64,000 nt of DNA from Kordia sp965283645 (GCF_965283645.1 NZ_CBDIPG010000001.1:2108001-2172000), one strand, 5' to 3'; positions 1 to 9,827 are shown, counted from the stretch's first letter. The notes: generated by a model not told the origin, from the letters alone. A program made the numbers and translations.

Positions 1-1143
1 TTCCAACGGAACACGCAATGCCAACGGTGCAAAAGCCATTGCCATTCTATGATCTTTGTAGGTAGCAATTGTTATATTTTCATTAATTGTAGTTGCTTTG
101 TGTAAATGCAAAGACGCATCTGTAATGTCTACAGAACCGCCAAGTTTTTCCAATTCCGTTTGTAACGCAATTAACCGATCTGTTTCTTTGATTTTAAGCG
201 TATGCAAACCAATCATTTCACAAGATAATTGCAATCCGAAAGCCGTTACCGCAATAGTTTGAGCAATATCTGGCGCGTTTTTTAAGTCGAGCTGAATGGT
301 TTTCTGCGTTGCTTCTTGCTTTTTAGTAAGCGTAATTGTGTTTTCAGAGAACGTAGTTTCTACACCAAATTCTTGATAGATTTCTGCTAGGCATGAATCG
401 CCCTGTAAACTATTTTGTTTGTAAGATGATAGTTTTATTGTTGTTCCTATTTCGCTTAGCGCGATTAAACTATAAAAATACGAAGCCGAACTCCAATCAG
501 ATTCTACCGTGAACTTTCTTGCTTCTTGCTTCGCTTCAAATCGTGCTACATTGATCGTGTTTCCTTCAAAATTTGTTTTTACACCTAATTCGTCCAATAA
601 AGCAAGTGTCATTTTTATATACGGAACTGATGTTATTTTTCCATCTAGCGTAAGCGTTAAACCATTTTTTAAAGTTGGTGCAATTAATAGCAGGGCAGAT
701 ATGTATTGACTACTTACATTTGCCGCCAATGTTACTTGATTCTCTAGTAATTTTTGCCCTTTAATTTGCAAAGGCGGATAGCCTTCATTGTTTGTGTATT
801 GAATTTCCGCACCTAGTTGTCGCAATGCATCAACAAGTATTTTTATTGGGCGTTCTTGCATTCTTGACGAACCTGTTAATGTAATTTCTTGTCCGTTTTG
901 CGTTGCGTAATATGCTGTTAGAAAACGCATTGCCGTTCCTGCGTGGTGAATGTCTTTTACAGTATCCGAAGATTGTAATGCTTTTTGCATTAAGGTAGCA
1001 TCGTCCGAGTTTGATATGTTCGCAATTGATATGTTTGAATATAGAGCTTGCAGTAATAACAGTCGGTTAGATTCGCTTTTGGAACCTGTTATTGCTAGGT
1101 TAGATTGTTTGTGTAGTGACGATTTTTGAAGCTTTATGTTCAT
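1..1143 (-). CDS. aroA: 3-phosphoshikimate 1-carboxyvinyltransferase (EPSP synthase), C-terminus cut by window edge
   Basis: The enzyme joins PEP to shikimate-3-phosphate in the cytoplasmic shikimate pathway. From the ATG at 1143 the frame stays open for 381 codons to the window edge, so the last part of the protein is missing. Visible family motifs are SKSESNR near residues 21-27 (substrate-binding Lys/Ser/Arg), GTAMRFLTAYYATQ near 90, GSSRMQERPI around 110, and DHRMAMAFAP near the edge, which is the C-terminal active-site signature. The spacing of these motifs fits a full-length enzyme. It lies upstream of nothing visible on its left; on its right is a MazG-like gene on the same strand. The start was chosen because SKSESNR then sits at the usual distance from the N-terminus. 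Confidence 0.93.
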   Translation of the reverse strand, partial: MNIKLQKSSLHKQSNLAITGSKSESNRLLLLQALYSNISIANISNSDDATLMQKALQSSDTVKDIHHAGTAMRFLTAYYATQNGQEITLTGSSRMQERPIKILVDALRQLGAEIQYTNNEGYPPLQIKGQKLLENQVTLAANVSSQYISALLLIAPTLKNGLTLTLDGKITSVPYIKMTLALLDELGVKTNFEGNTINVARFEAKQEARKFTVESDWSSASYFYSLIALSEIGTTIKLSSYKQNSLQGDSCLAEIYQEFGVETTFSENTITLTKKQEATQKTIQLDLKNAPDIAQTIAVTAFGLQLSCEMIGLHTLKIKETDRLIALQTELEKLGGSVDITDASLHLHKATTINENITIATYKDHRMAMAFAPLALRVPLE

Positions 1144-1196
1144 GCTATTTGTGTATTCTTGATTGTTAAATATTCTCATGAAATAGCAAAATGTGT

Positions 1197-1221
1197 GATT
1201 CTGAATCAAGTTCAGAATGAC
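1197..1221. repeat. dispersed CTGAA-N5-TTCAG hairpin repeat relic
   Basis: The gap between aroA and the MazG-like gene contains CTGAATCAAGTTCAG, a 5-bp inverted repeat followed by AATGAC. The same CTGAA-N5-TTCAG layout recurs twice inside the metK leader (47083-47097 and about 47127-47141). Such short hairpins are common in flavobacterial intergenic DNA; a function is not evident. Confidence 0.5.
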
Positions 1222-1257
1222 CTACTTTTAACTTTTTAGAGAAGTATTCCGAAACTA

Positions 1258-1584
1258 TTATTTTAATTTTTCGTTGTTGTGATGACGATCGTGATCGCGT
1301 TTGGTTTTTTTGTCCATTTTTTTATCAAAAGCTTCTTGCAAGTCAATTCCTGTTTGATTTGCCAAACATAGAACAACAAAAACAACATCTGCTAATTCTT
1401 CTCCTAAGTCTTTGTCTTTGTCGCTTTCTTTTTCGCTTTGTTCGCCATAACGACGTGCAATGATACGCGCTACTTCTCCAACTTCCTCGGTAAGTTGCGC
1501 CATGTTTGTAAGCTCATTAAAGTAACGAACACCGTGTTCTTTGATCCAAGTATCTACGTCTAACTGAGCGGCTTTTAGATTCAT
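1258..1584 (-). CDS. MazG-like nucleotide pyrophosphohydrolase
   Basis: This is a 108-residue all-alpha NTP pyrophosphohydrolase of the MazG-like superfamily, which hydrolyses (d)NTPs to monophosphate and pyrophosphate. The metal-binding ExxE...ExxD pattern is visible as EEVGEV near residues 33-38 and EELADVVF near 62-69, separated by a charged linker (SEKESDKDKD). The length fits single-domain members rather than the two-domain E. coli MazG. Its substrate cannot be told from sequence; house-cleaning of aberrant nucleotides is the usual role. It is transcribed in the same direction as aroA and follows a strong terminator, so it probably has its own promoter. Confidence 0.85.
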   Translation of the reverse strand: MNLKAAQLDVDTWIKEHGVRYFNELTNMAQLTEEVGEVARIIARRYGEQSEKESDKDKDLGEELADVVFVVLCLANQTGIDLQEAFDKKMDKKTKRDHDRHHNNEKLK

Positions 1585-1682
1585 ATGAGTTATTTTTTCT
1601 TGTAAGATCCCGCTTTTCTTCGGGATTCGTTCAACTTACAATTTTGAGTACGACTTTTAGGCTTCTTAAAATTGAGTTTCAC

Positions 1683-1721
1683 TAAAAAAGTGACTTTACA
1701 ACACGTGTTATAAAGTCACTT
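1683..1721 (-). terminator. rho-independent terminator, near-perfect 34-nt palindrome
   Basis: AAGTGACTTTA pairs with TAAAGTCACTT around an almost self-complementary centre (AACACGTGTT). On the minus strand it is followed by a run of T. It ends the transcript of the three DUF3857 genes that lie to its right. Confidence 0.85.
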
Positions 1722-1791
1722 GTAAAAATATAGCTTTTCAATGAATTATTTCGTGCAATTTTGCAGAAACCTTTCTACTTTTTTGAGTTGA

Positions 1792-3807
1792 TTATATTTT
1801 TTTTAATACTACTTTTTCTTCTTCTTTTTCAATTAAGATTCGGTATAATTCTCTTAGAGAAGGATATTTATCAGACGGAATTACCGCTGTGTTTATTTCT
1901 CTTAACATTACAACACTTATTCCTGTTGGTGTTTTTGTTATGTTGAATGCGTATGAACCTAAGTTATCTGGCAATCGGATTGTCTCTATTTCTGGCAATG
2001 ATTCTATTTCATATCCTTCTGGTATGTTGATGTTCATCATTATTTTTCGTTTCCACGGATATCCAAAATCAACAGGATAGATTCTTTTTTCAGCTTTGAA
2101 CGGGTTTTCACTTGTTGCTAGGTATAATAATGGTGAAAAGTAGAGTTTGTCTCCAATGACTTCTGCTTGTGCTTCTTTTGAGAATGCATACGATTCTAGT
2201 ATTGGTTTTCCAATGCTTGACACATTTTTTACGCTGTAGTCTTCTATTTCAATGTCACCAATTGAGTTTTCCAATCGTTCTAAGTAATCAGCTTCATCCG
2301 CGCGTCCGTATACATTTCTGAATGATAAAGCATTGTGCGATGTGAATTGCGTTCGTTGTTTTCCTTCTATATCACCCGAAGCATGTAGCGTTATGTTCAT
2401 AGTAGTTGTTTCTAACGCTTCTTTTTTTGGCATTAAGCTAATTTGCGTCCAGCTTCCATCTTTACGAATAAGTCTACCAATCCAGTTAAGTGCGCGCATT
2501 GGCAATACGTTTGGTTCTCCAAAATAATTGGTAGCATCTAGGAGAATAACCGCATTTTCTATTTCTATAGCAGTGATTACATAGTTGAATCCATTTAAGG
2601 TTGGAAACATATGAATTCCGTGTCTGCGTGTGCTTAGTAATACCGGATTTGCGGATATTCCTGCATATCGTAACATTGCTGTTAGCATTAAGTTCATGTC
2701 TGCTACATTTCCTGTTTTTTCTTTGTATGCTTTTCGAACGCCAACATCTGAATATTTACCATAGTTGCCATTCCATTTTACTTTGTTTTGAACATAGTTA
2801 TATATTTTTGCCGCTTTTACCATGTCGTTTGATTCGCCCGTAATCAACGCATCTATGTCATCTTTGAAATAGTTAGTTTTAGCAAGTTCTTCTCCAAAGT
2901 TTTCACTTCTGTAGATGGTTCTCACAATATCATCCCACGATCTTGCATTGTATTGTACAGGTTCGTTTGGCATTTCAATCTGAATTAATTCAAATTTTAC
3001 TGTACTTCTATAATTGTTGATATTGCTTACATATTTTTCTTCTTTTAACGCAGGAACATTTTCTAGGTTGAACTCTGATATGTTGTATTCTACATCAATT
3101 CTACTTTCATTAAAGCTTGTTCTTGTGGCATTAAATCCTCCATTATCCGATCTTGATTTTGATCGTAATACAATTTGTTTTCCAATTGTAGTTTCTTTTG
3201 GTTTTAGTAAGTAATAGCCTTTGTAATGCTTCTTGAATGTATGATACGTTGGCGTTTCAAAGATTAGGTTTATTTTATTTAATGGAATCGTATATTGAAA
3301 GTTATATTCGTTAATGTCGCCAAAGAAAGGAGAAATAAATTTGTATTCATATTCAATAACACTACCTTCTTTGATGTTTGGCATTGTTATTTTTTCTATA
3401 TCAATATTATCAGAAACGTGCTCTTTGAAAATTCCATCACTTCTCAGTTTCGTTTTTTTCACTTTTCCATCAACTAAATTGTATGTATAGCCTTTGAGTC
3501 CATTTATTTTTTCGCGTGTACTGTTTTGTTTGTACAAACGCATTTCATGATTTGCCCATTCAAATCCGTCCTTATTGTATATTTTTATACGTCTGTAAAT
3601 TGTTGTTTCTACTAAAAATCCTTGTCGTTGAATGTATCGTATTTGAGTATGGATTTTGTTGTATAGAATTGCGGCATTTGCTTCAGTTTCTAACGGATGT
3701 TTTGTTTCTGCTAGTTCAGCTTCGGATACTTTACCAAATTCAAAATCTTGCGCATGTGTAAATGTTACACATAATAATGTGAGTATAAATAAAACACTTT
3801 GTTTCAT
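1792..3807 (-). CDS. DUF3857/transglutaminase-like exported protein, catalytic residues lost (paralog 1)
   Basis: This is a 671-residue protein with an N-terminal signal peptide ending in THAQ, a DUF3857 domain (about residues 50-250), a transglutaminase-like core (about 320-450) and a C-terminal DUF3858-like domain. In the paralog at 5882-7789 the core reads YGDCKGLSNYM; here the aligned segment is TGNVADMNLML, so the nucleophilic Cys is Val368. The active-site His is replaced by Tyr409 (FNYVI), whereas the Asp424 position (LLDAT) is kept. It is therefore probably not a protease or transglutaminase but a binding or scaffold version. It is the last of three tandem genes, 31 bp after the next paralog. 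The cellular role is unknown; export to periplasm or surface is inferred from the signal peptide. Confidence 0.85.
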   Translation of the reverse strand: MKQSVLFILTLLCVTFTHAQDFEFGKVSEAELAETKHPLETEANAAILYNKIHTQIRYIQRQGFLVETTIYRRIKIYNKDGFEWANHEMRLYKQNSTREKINGLKGYTYNLVDGKVKKTKLRSDGIFKEHVSDNIDIEKITMPNIKEGSVIEYEYKFISPFFGDINEYNFQYTIPLNKINLIFETPTYHTFKKHYKGYYLLKPKETTIGKQIVLRSKSRSDNGGFNATRTSFNESRIDVEYNISEFNLENVPALKEEKYVSNINNYRSTVKFELIQIEMPNEPVQYNARSWDDIVRTIYRSENFGEELAKTNYFKDDIDALITGESNDMVKAAKIYNYVQNKVKWNGNYGKYSDVGVRKAYKEKTGNVADMNLMLTAMLRYAGISANPVLLSTRRHGIHMFPTLNGFNYVITAIEIENAVILLDATNYFGEPNVLPMRALNWIGRLIRKDGSWTQISLMPKKEALETTTMNITLHASGDIEGKQRTQFTSHNALSFRNVYGRADEADYLERLENSIGDIEIEDYSVKNVSSIGKPILESYAFSKEAQAEVIGDKLYFSPLLYLATSENPFKAEKRIYPVDFGYPWKRKIMMNINIPEGYEIESLPEIETIRLPDNLGSYAFNITKTPTGISVVMLREINTAVIPSDKYPSLRELYRILIEKEEEKVVLKKI

Positions 3808-3838
3808 CAGTTTGTCTTAGTTTTTGTTATTAGAGGAA

Positions 3839-5842
3839 TTATATTTTCTTTAGCACTACTTTTTCTTGTTCTTTTTCAACCAACATTTTATAGAATTCTT
3901 TTATGTTTCCATAATACATGGACGGAATAATGAGTGTATTTATTTTTACGGAAGTACTTACATTGATTCGATTACCGGTTTGAGAAACCATGTATTTGAA
4001 TTCACCTAAATTGTCTTCCATTGCCATTGCCAACGATTTTGGAATCGATTCTATTTCATATCCTTCAGGAATTTCAATGGTAATTCTGTACGTATCACTC
4101 CATAAGTAATTGTAATCTATGGGATATTCTCGCGTATCCGCTTTGAACGGATTTTCAGTAGTTGCTAAGAATAGCATAGGTGAAAAGTAAATTTTGTCAC
4201 CAATGATTTCCACTCTATCTTCTAAAGTGAATTTGTACGATTCCGTGACTGGTTTCCCTAGATTCTTTTCATCTTTGATGGTATATTCTTCAATTTCGAT
4301 ACCTTCAATATCATTTTCTAGCTTTTCAAGATATTCATCTTCGCTTATATTGCTATATTTTTTTCTAAATGTTAATGCTCTGTTTTCGCTAAAGCTAGAT
4401 CGTTCTTGCCCTTCTACAACTCCGTCTGCGCCAATTTTGAAATTGTACATACTTAGTTTAGCCGCATGTTTTTGAGGTGTTAAATCTACTTCGGCAGAAG
4501 AACCATCTTTACGAACAATTCTACCAATCCAATTGATGGCTCTTTCAGGCAATACATTTGGCGTTGCGTATATTTCTGTAGCATCAAATAAGATGAGTCC
4601 ATTGTTTATTTCTACAGCGCTTATAACATAGTTGAATCCTTTTGACGTTGGAAATAATGGAATTCCATTGTTACGTGTACTTACTAAAACAGGATTTGCA
4701 CTAATTCCGGCATGTCTAAACATTGCTGTCAACATTAAGTTGATGTCAGCTACATTTCCTATGCCTTCTTTGTAAGCATTTTTTACTCCTTTATCTGTAA
4801 GATATCCGTAGTATCCGTTCCATTTAACTTTTGTTTTGACATGGTTGAATATGACGGCAATTTTTTCCGATTCGCTTGTTGCATTTTGAAGTAATATGTC
4901 TAAATCTTTTCTGAAATATCTATCTTTATCAAGTTCATTTCCAAAGCTTGGAAGCTTGTAAATGCGCTCTACAATTTTTTCCCAAGAAGTGTTGTAATTT
5001 TTGCGTTCGCCACCAAATCGTTCAAAACTTGCCAATTCAAAAGCAATGGCAGTTGCATAATTTCGTATGTTATGAATGTATGATTCTTCTTTTACCGCAG
5101 GAACATTATTTGTATTGATTTCATATATATTTTCATAAAACGTTACAGTTCCATTTTTAGTTTGCATACGTGAATATCCGTTTGTACTACCTGCTTTATA
5201 GGGAAAAATTAAATTCCTGTTTTTTTTGGTTTCATTAAATTTTACAGGAAAATAACCTTTAGAGTTTCTCTTGTAGTAAAAATATTTCGGAATTCGAATG
5301 TTGTTCTCGGTTTTGTTTACAGGAATACTGTATTGAATTTCCACATCATTTATCGTCCAACCTGCATCTACTAAACGATATTTGTATTCTATTACACTTC
5401 CGTCTTTTACATTTGGAAATGTCATCGTTTTTTTGTTCCAATACTTATTGATTTCCGCATCAAATATTCCGTCCCTTTTTAACTTTGTTTTTTGTATTTT
5501 ACCATTAACTAAGTTGTATGTATATCCTTTAATTGCCGATATTTCATCATCTCCACGACTTCCTTGGTATAACGGAACTTCGTGTGTTGCCCAACTAACA
5601 CCATCTTTTGTATAGATTTTTATTCGACGAGTGATTTCTGTAACTACACGCCATCCGTCTATATTATTGAATTCGAAAAATGTTTTTCGATTATTGTATA
5701 ATATGGCAGCGTTTGCATCTGCTTCTCTCGGATGTTGTGTTTCTTCTATTTCTGCTTTGGAAACATTTCCAAATTCAAAGTCTTGTGCATTTAGTATACT
5801 ACTATTTAGCAATACAAATATGATTAGGATGTATGATTTCAT
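3839..5842 (-). CDS. DUF3857/transglutaminase-like exported protein, catalytic residues lost (paralog 2)
   Basis: This is a 667-residue close paralog of the next gene, with the same signal peptide type (ILNAQ), DUF3857 region, transglutaminase-like core and C-terminal DUF3858-like domain. Both end in the same KEQEKVVLKKI-type tail. The core has GNVADINLML where active members have GDC, so Cys is Val364, and FNYVI puts Tyr405 at the His position; Asp420 remains. The two pseudo-enzyme copies share the same substitutions, which suggests one loss event followed by duplication. It lies 39 bp after the catalytically intact paralog and should be cotranscribed with it. Confidence 0.85.
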   Translation of the reverse strand: MKSYILIIFVLLNSSILNAQDFEFGNVSKAEIEETQHPREADANAAILYNNRKTFFEFNNIDGWRVVTEITRRIKIYTKDGVSWATHEVPLYQGSRGDDEISAIKGYTYNLVNGKIQKTKLKRDGIFDAEINKYWNKKTMTFPNVKDGSVIEYKYRLVDAGWTINDVEIQYSIPVNKTENNIRIPKYFYYKRNSKGYFPVKFNETKKNRNLIFPYKAGSTNGYSRMQTKNGTVTFYENIYEINTNNVPAVKEESYIHNIRNYATAIAFELASFERFGGERKNYNTSWEKIVERIYKLPSFGNELDKDRYFRKDLDILLQNATSESEKIAVIFNHVKTKVKWNGYYGYLTDKGVKNAYKEGIGNVADINLMLTAMFRHAGISANPVLVSTRNNGIPLFPTSKGFNYVISAVEINNGLILFDATEIYATPNVLPERAINWIGRIVRKDGSSAEVDLTPQKHAAKLSMYNFKIGADGVVEGQERSSFSENRALTFRKKYSNISEDEYLEKLENDIEGIEIEEYTIKDEKNLGKPVTESYKFTLEDRVEIIGDKIYFSPMLFLATTENPFKADTREYPIDYNYLWSDTYRITIEIPEGYEIESIPKSLAMAMEDNLGEFKYMVSQTGNRINVSTSVKINTLIIPSMYYGNIKEFYKMLVEKEQEKVVLKKI

Positions 5843-5881
5843 CTTTATATATGGTATAATAATTAGTTTTATGTAAATAGA

Positions 5882-7789
5882 TTATTTTTTGACTAAGACT
5901 ATTTTTGAGTTATCAAGTTTTACGATTTTTTTGATGAATTTTCGATAGTTTTTGTATTCTTCTTTCGGGTATTGTCCATCTTTTATTTTGATCGATCTTT
6001 TGTATACTAATGTTTGATCATCTTTTTGTGTGATACTGAATGCGTAGCTTCCAAATTTGTCTTCAACTTCAATATCATTTGGAATTGCTTCTATTTTGTA
6101 ATCGCTTGGCAATTTTATTTCATAGGAATCTACATCATAGAAGCCTCTAGAAATTTTGAGTGGGAATTTTCGATTTCGATACCGATCAGGAATACTGTTG
6201 TATTTATTCAATGCATTGGGCGCAAATAAAATTCGATCTCCAGTTTGCACAACATATCCATCGGCTTTGAATGTTACTTTTTCGGTAAATACAATATTTT
6301 CTTTATCATTTTCATGAACAATTTTATCTATGGAAATGTTATTGATGTATCGCCAATATTTTTTGTAATATTTATCTTTTTCCAATTCAGATCGATCTTC
6401 TAAGTAATAGCGATTGCTGTACTGAGTTCCTTTGGTAGTGACCGTTACATCTACATTAATTCCGCCATCATTATGTAATGCATACGAACCCGTTGTTTCT
6501 TGGTAGTTTTCATCGGTTTCGTATTTTTTGGTACGTTTTATTTTTCCACCTTCAGGTGTAATGACCAACACATTTCTGTTATCTGTAAAGTCGCCTATAA
6601 AACCAAAAGGCATTTTCTGACTTGTACATTCTAACCAAATATCATCACCTCCATTTGGAATGTTTAGAATGACATGATTTCCTTGTTCAAGCGAAGCAAA
6701 GTCTTCATAAAAATCTACCATTTCATCTCCTGCTTGTACATGTGTATAATACGATTCTACTCCTGCAATTTTTAACAACGCCATCATGTAGTTTGATAAT
6801 CCTTTGCAATCACCATAACTAACCTTGTCAACTTCGTCTGCTGGAATCGGTTGAAAACCACCAATCCCGACTTGCACGCTAATGTAACGTGTTTTGTTTT
6901 GCATGTATTCGTAAATTATTTTTGCTTTTTCAACATCAGAAGTTGCATTGGCTATTAATTTTTTTATCGTCGCTTTGGTTTCTGCATCTACTTCAGAACG
7001 TCCGGTGAGTAAATCTTTGTACATCCAATTTCCGAAATCGTACCAATCATCTACTGTAGCCGAAATTCCATCATAACTAAATTTATTGAGTGCTAAATAT
7101 ACGCTGGGTTTTATTTGTGATTCTGGTGGACTTAATGATTCTGGCTTGATTCCTGAAACGTTTTCAAGCGTATAATTCAACTTTCCTAAGCTTTCACTTT
7201 TTACAACTCCAAATTCTTCTAAATTGAGTTCTTTTTTGTGGATTACAAATGATGAAGGATAGGTAATTGTGTAACTACTTTTTTGTATGCCAACGAAGTA
7301 TTCCATTGGATTAAAATTTGGTATAAGTGCTGTATTTTTTGTTTGTATTGTACTTGTAAATACTGCCGTAAATGGATACGCAACTGGCGTGTAATCTAAA
7401 TATTTTGCACGAGAATCTGAATAGAGTGTTTCGCCTTCTACAGCACTTACATCTTTAAAGTCACGTTCACGAATTCGCTTAATTTGCTTTCCAAATTTAT
7501 CGTAAATTTTTACTTCAACATCTTTTACTTTGATGTCATTATCATACCAAACAGCCGCTCTAATTTTGTATAAACCATTTTCATTTAAAACCGTAACAAT
7601 TCGTTTTTTCGAAATTTCTAAGTCGTTGATTGCTTTTACTTCAATATTCACTTCATTGAGCCGTATAACAGCATTTGCATTTTTTGTAAGTTCTTGCGGA
7701 AGCGTTAAATAACTCGTGAGATTATCTTGAGCAATTACGGCGTTTACACTTAATAAAAAGAGAATAGCGTGCAGTATTTTTATGCGCAT
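5882..7789 (-). CDS. DUF3857/transglutaminase-like exported protein, catalytic Cys and His present
   Basis: This 635-residue protein is the first of three tandem paralogs. It has a signal peptide (ends VIAQ), an N-terminal DUF3857 domain, a transglutaminase-like core and a C-terminal beta domain. Cys328 lies in YGDCKGLSNYMMALL and His372 in QGNHVIL; the third position is in IWLECTSQ, a form seen in this subfamily. It therefore keeps the signature of a cysteine-type transglutaminase or protease fold, unlike the two copies downstream. The substrate is unknown. The gene order (active copy first, two inactive copies after) suggests a complex in which the inactive copies bind or regulate; that is an inference. 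Confidence 0.87.
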   Translation of the reverse strand: MRIKILHAILFLLSVNAVIAQDNLTSYLTLPQELTKNANAVIRLNEVNIEVKAINDLEISKKRIVTVLNENGLYKIRAAVWYDNDIKVKDVEVKIYDKFGKQIKRIRERDFKDVSAVEGETLYSDSRAKYLDYTPVAYPFTAVFTSTIQTKNTALIPNFNPMEYFVGIQKSSYTITYPSSFVIHKKELNLEEFGVVKSESLGKLNYTLENVSGIKPESLSPPESQIKPSVYLALNKFSYDGISATVDDWYDFGNWMYKDLLTGRSEVDAETKATIKKLIANATSDVEKAKIIYEYMQNKTRYISVQVGIGGFQPIPADEVDKVSYGDCKGLSNYMMALLKIAGVESYYTHVQAGDEMVDFYEDFASLEQGNHVILNIPNGGDDIWLECTSQKMPFGFIGDFTDNRNVLVITPEGGKIKRTKKYETDENYQETTGSYALHNDGGINVDVTVTTKGTQYSNRYYLEDRSELEKDKYYKKYWRYINNISIDKIVHENDKENIVFTEKVTFKADGYVVQTGDRILFAPNALNKYNSIPDRYRNRKFPLKISRGFYDVDSYEIKLPSDYKIEAIPNDIEVEDKFGSYAFSITQKDDQTLVYKRSIKIKDGQYPKEEYKNYRKFIKKIVKLDNSKIVLVKK

Positions 7790-7901
7790 ACATGTGTGTT
7801 TTTTCTATAAATGGATGGGGAAATACAGTGCGAATATAAGAAAAGAAAATTATTTTTAAAGAAACAACTTTACAAGCGTTCAAAAAAGTTAATAAACGCA
7901 G

Positions 7902-8354
7902 TTATTCTTTGTTTTTTGTATCAATAATGATCGTAACTGGTCCGTCGTTTAACAATTGTACTTTCATATCGGCACCAAAGATTCCCGTTTGTACTTTTAT
8001 TTGTATGTCTTTTTCTAATTGTGTTACAAATGCTTCGTATAATGGAATCGAAATATCAGGTTTTGCCGCTTTTATGTAGCTTGGACGATTTCCTTTTTTT
8101 GTGCTTGCATGCAATGTAAATTGACTTACGACAATAGCTTCGCCTTTTACATCTACTAATGAAGTATTCATCACGCCATTTTCATCGTTGAAGATTCTGA
8201 GTTTGGCTATTTTGGCAGAAAGCCATGTAATATCTTCGTGTGTATCTTCGTTTTCAATTCCGAGAAGAATGAGCATTCCATACCCTATAGTTGCTACTTT
8301 TTTTTGATCAACAGTAACACTTGCTTCAGAAACTCTTTGTATTACGACTTTCAT
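7902..8354 (-). CDS. dtd: D-aminoacyl-tRNA deacylase
   Basis: A 150-residue cytoplasmic enzyme that removes D-amino acids (and glycine mischarged on tRNA-Ala) from tRNA. The two family signatures are clear: SQFTLHAST near residues 78-86 and NDGPVTIII near 137-145 (the cross-subunit NxGPxT motif). Length equals the family norm. It follows rsgA by 2 bp on the same strand and is probably translated from the same mRNA. Confidence 0.95.
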   Translation of the reverse strand: MKVVIQRVSEASVTVDQKKVATIGYGMLILLGIENEDTHEDITWLSAKIAKLRIFNDENGVMNTSLVDVKGEAIVVSQFTLHASTKKGNRPSYIKAAKPDISIPLYEAFVTQLEKDIQIKVQTGIFGADMKVQLLNDGPVTIIIDTKNKE

Positions 8355-8356
8355 TG

Positions 8357-9310
8357 TTATTGTTCTTTGAATTCGTCAACACGGTAGTTATTCTCATCAC
8401 CTTCTACTATTTGCAAGTAACTTTTGTAGCGCGACCAAGCTATTTCACCTTCATCAACGGCATCTTTTACAGCGCATTTAGGTTCTTCAATGTGAATGCA
8501 GTTGTTGAATTTACATTCGTTTTTTAGCGCAAAGAATTCTGGAAAATAGTTGTCTATTTCTTCTTTTTCCATATCTACAATTCCAAAACCTTTAATACCT
8601 GGTGTATCAATTATTTTTGCGCCAAATTCTAAATCAAACATTTCGGCAAAAGTTGTTGTATGTTGTCCTTGTTTGTGTTGATCGGAGATTTCTTTGGTTT
8701 TCAAGTTTAATTCGGGCGCAATAGCATTTACCAACGTAGATTTCCCAACACCTGAATGTCCGGCAAACATACTTACGGTACCTTTCATACGGTTTTGAAT
8801 GGCTTCGATATTGTGCTTTTCTTTGGCGGAAATTTCGATACATTCATATCCAATATTTTCGTAAATATCTTTGAGATACATCACTTCTGCTCTGCGTTCA
8901 ATTTCTGTATAAGAATCAATTTTATTGAATGCCAATACACACGGAATGGAATATGCCTCTGCAGTGACTAAAAAGCGATCAATAAAACTTGGAAACGTTG
9001 GCGGATTGTCAATTGTAATTAATAAAAACACTTGATCAATATTAGCCGCAATGATATGTGTTTGTTTGGAAAGGTTGACCGATTTACGAATGATGTAGTT
9101 TTTACGATCAAAAATTTCATCAATAATTCCAGTTTCCGTATTATTTTTGGCTTCCAACGTAAAGTGTACTTTGTCGCCAACCGCAATAGGATTGGTACTT
9201 TTGATGCCTTTGAGTCTGAATTTACCTTTTATTCTACACTCATATTCTTTTCCTTCTTCGGTTTTCACCAAATACCAACTTCCCGTAGATTTATAAACAG
9301 TTCCTATCAT
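8357..9310 (-). CDS. rsgA: ribosome small-subunit biogenesis GTPase RsgA
   Basis: A circularly permuted GTPase that helps late maturation of the 30S subunit. Order of motifs: an N-terminal OB fold, then G4 (FNKID), G5 (ISAKE), G1/P-loop (GHSGVGKSTLVN), G3 (DTPGIKGFG), and a C-terminal zinc module C-x5-C-x-H-x5-C-like (ECKFNNCIHIEEPKC). The frame is open upstream to 9367, but that adds 19 hydrophobic residues not found in the family; the ATG at 9310 gives the usual MIGTVYKSTG start and 317 residues. It is the first gene of an rsgA-dtd pair. Confidence 0.94.
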   Translation of the reverse strand: MIGTVYKSTGSWYLVKTEEGKEYECRIKGKFRLKGIKSTNPIAVGDKVHFTLEAKNNTETGIIDEIFDRKNYIIRKSVNLSKQTHIIAANIDQVFLLITIDNPPTFPSFIDRFLVTAEAYSIPCVLAFNKIDSYTEIERRAEVMYLKDIYENIGYECIEISAKEKHNIEAIQNRMKGTVSMFAGHSGVGKSTLVNAIAPELNLKTKEISDQHKQGQHTTTFAEMFDLEFGAKIIDTPGIKGFGIVDMEKEEIDNYFPEFFALKNECKFNNCIHIEEPKCAVKDAVDEGEIAWSRYKSYLQIVEGDENNYRVDEFKEQ

Positions 9311-9470
9311 TCCTGCAAAGATCAAGATTATTCTTATAATTAACAAAAGGTTTGTACATACATACACCCTTTTTATTGTTTTGATTTTGAATTAGTTCTG
9401 AATTTGCATTCTTCCAAGTTTGTCTTTCGGTTTTTTAAATGCGCAAATGCTATAGTCATTAGTGCGTTTT

Positions 9471-9505
9471 CATAAACCATCAATTGATTTCATTGACAGT
9501 TTATG
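9471..9505. repeat. inverted repeat ahead of precursor-peptide cluster A
   Basis: CATAAAC (9471-9477) pairs with GTTTATG (9499-9505), and inside it TCAAT pairs with ATTGA. It sits about 80 bp before the first precursor gene, so it could be an operator or a 5' leader hairpin. No clear TAnnTTTG promoter was seen here. Confidence 0.35.
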
Positions 9506-9585
9506 AACCCTCAACAGTGTTTCTTTGTTTGTGGTAAAATAATTTCTTCTTTTGATTCATTATTAATTTTAAAACTAAAACTAGT

Positions 9586-9786
9586 ATGAAACAACAAAAA
9601 TTAAAGAGCTTACATCTTAATAAAAAATCAATTTCCAATTTTAATGACCGTGTAAAAGGTGGTGCTTTTACATATGATGTTATTTGTCAAACGGCACCAT
9701 TACCAGGACCAGATTCAAATCATACGTGCTACTTTTCATGTGCGGGAAATGATATGCCTTCTTGTCGCTACACAGATTGCAGATAA
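9586..9786 (+). CDS. double-glycine precursor peptide A1 (class I lanthipeptide-like leader)
   Basis: A 66-residue peptide. The leader MKQQKLKSLHLNKKSISNF matches the Bacteroidota K-x-L-x-L-x-K-x-x-I-x-x-L precursor leader type, and it ends in KGG, a double-glycine cleavage site for a C39-type exporter. The core of about 40 residues has five Cys and several Ser/Thr. It is the first of four similar genes, preceded by an A/T-rich start region (AAAACTAAAACTAGT) that is repeated before the next gene. No lanthionine synthetase, radical-SAM enzyme or exporter lies in the window, so whether it is modified is unknown. Confidence 0.75.
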   Translation: MKQQKLKSLHLNKKSISNFNDRVKGGAFTYDVICQTAPLPGPDSNHTCYFSCAGNDMPSCRYTDCR

Positions 9787-9827
9787 TTTTCATCTAACAA
9801 AAAATTAATTTTAAAACTATACTTATT

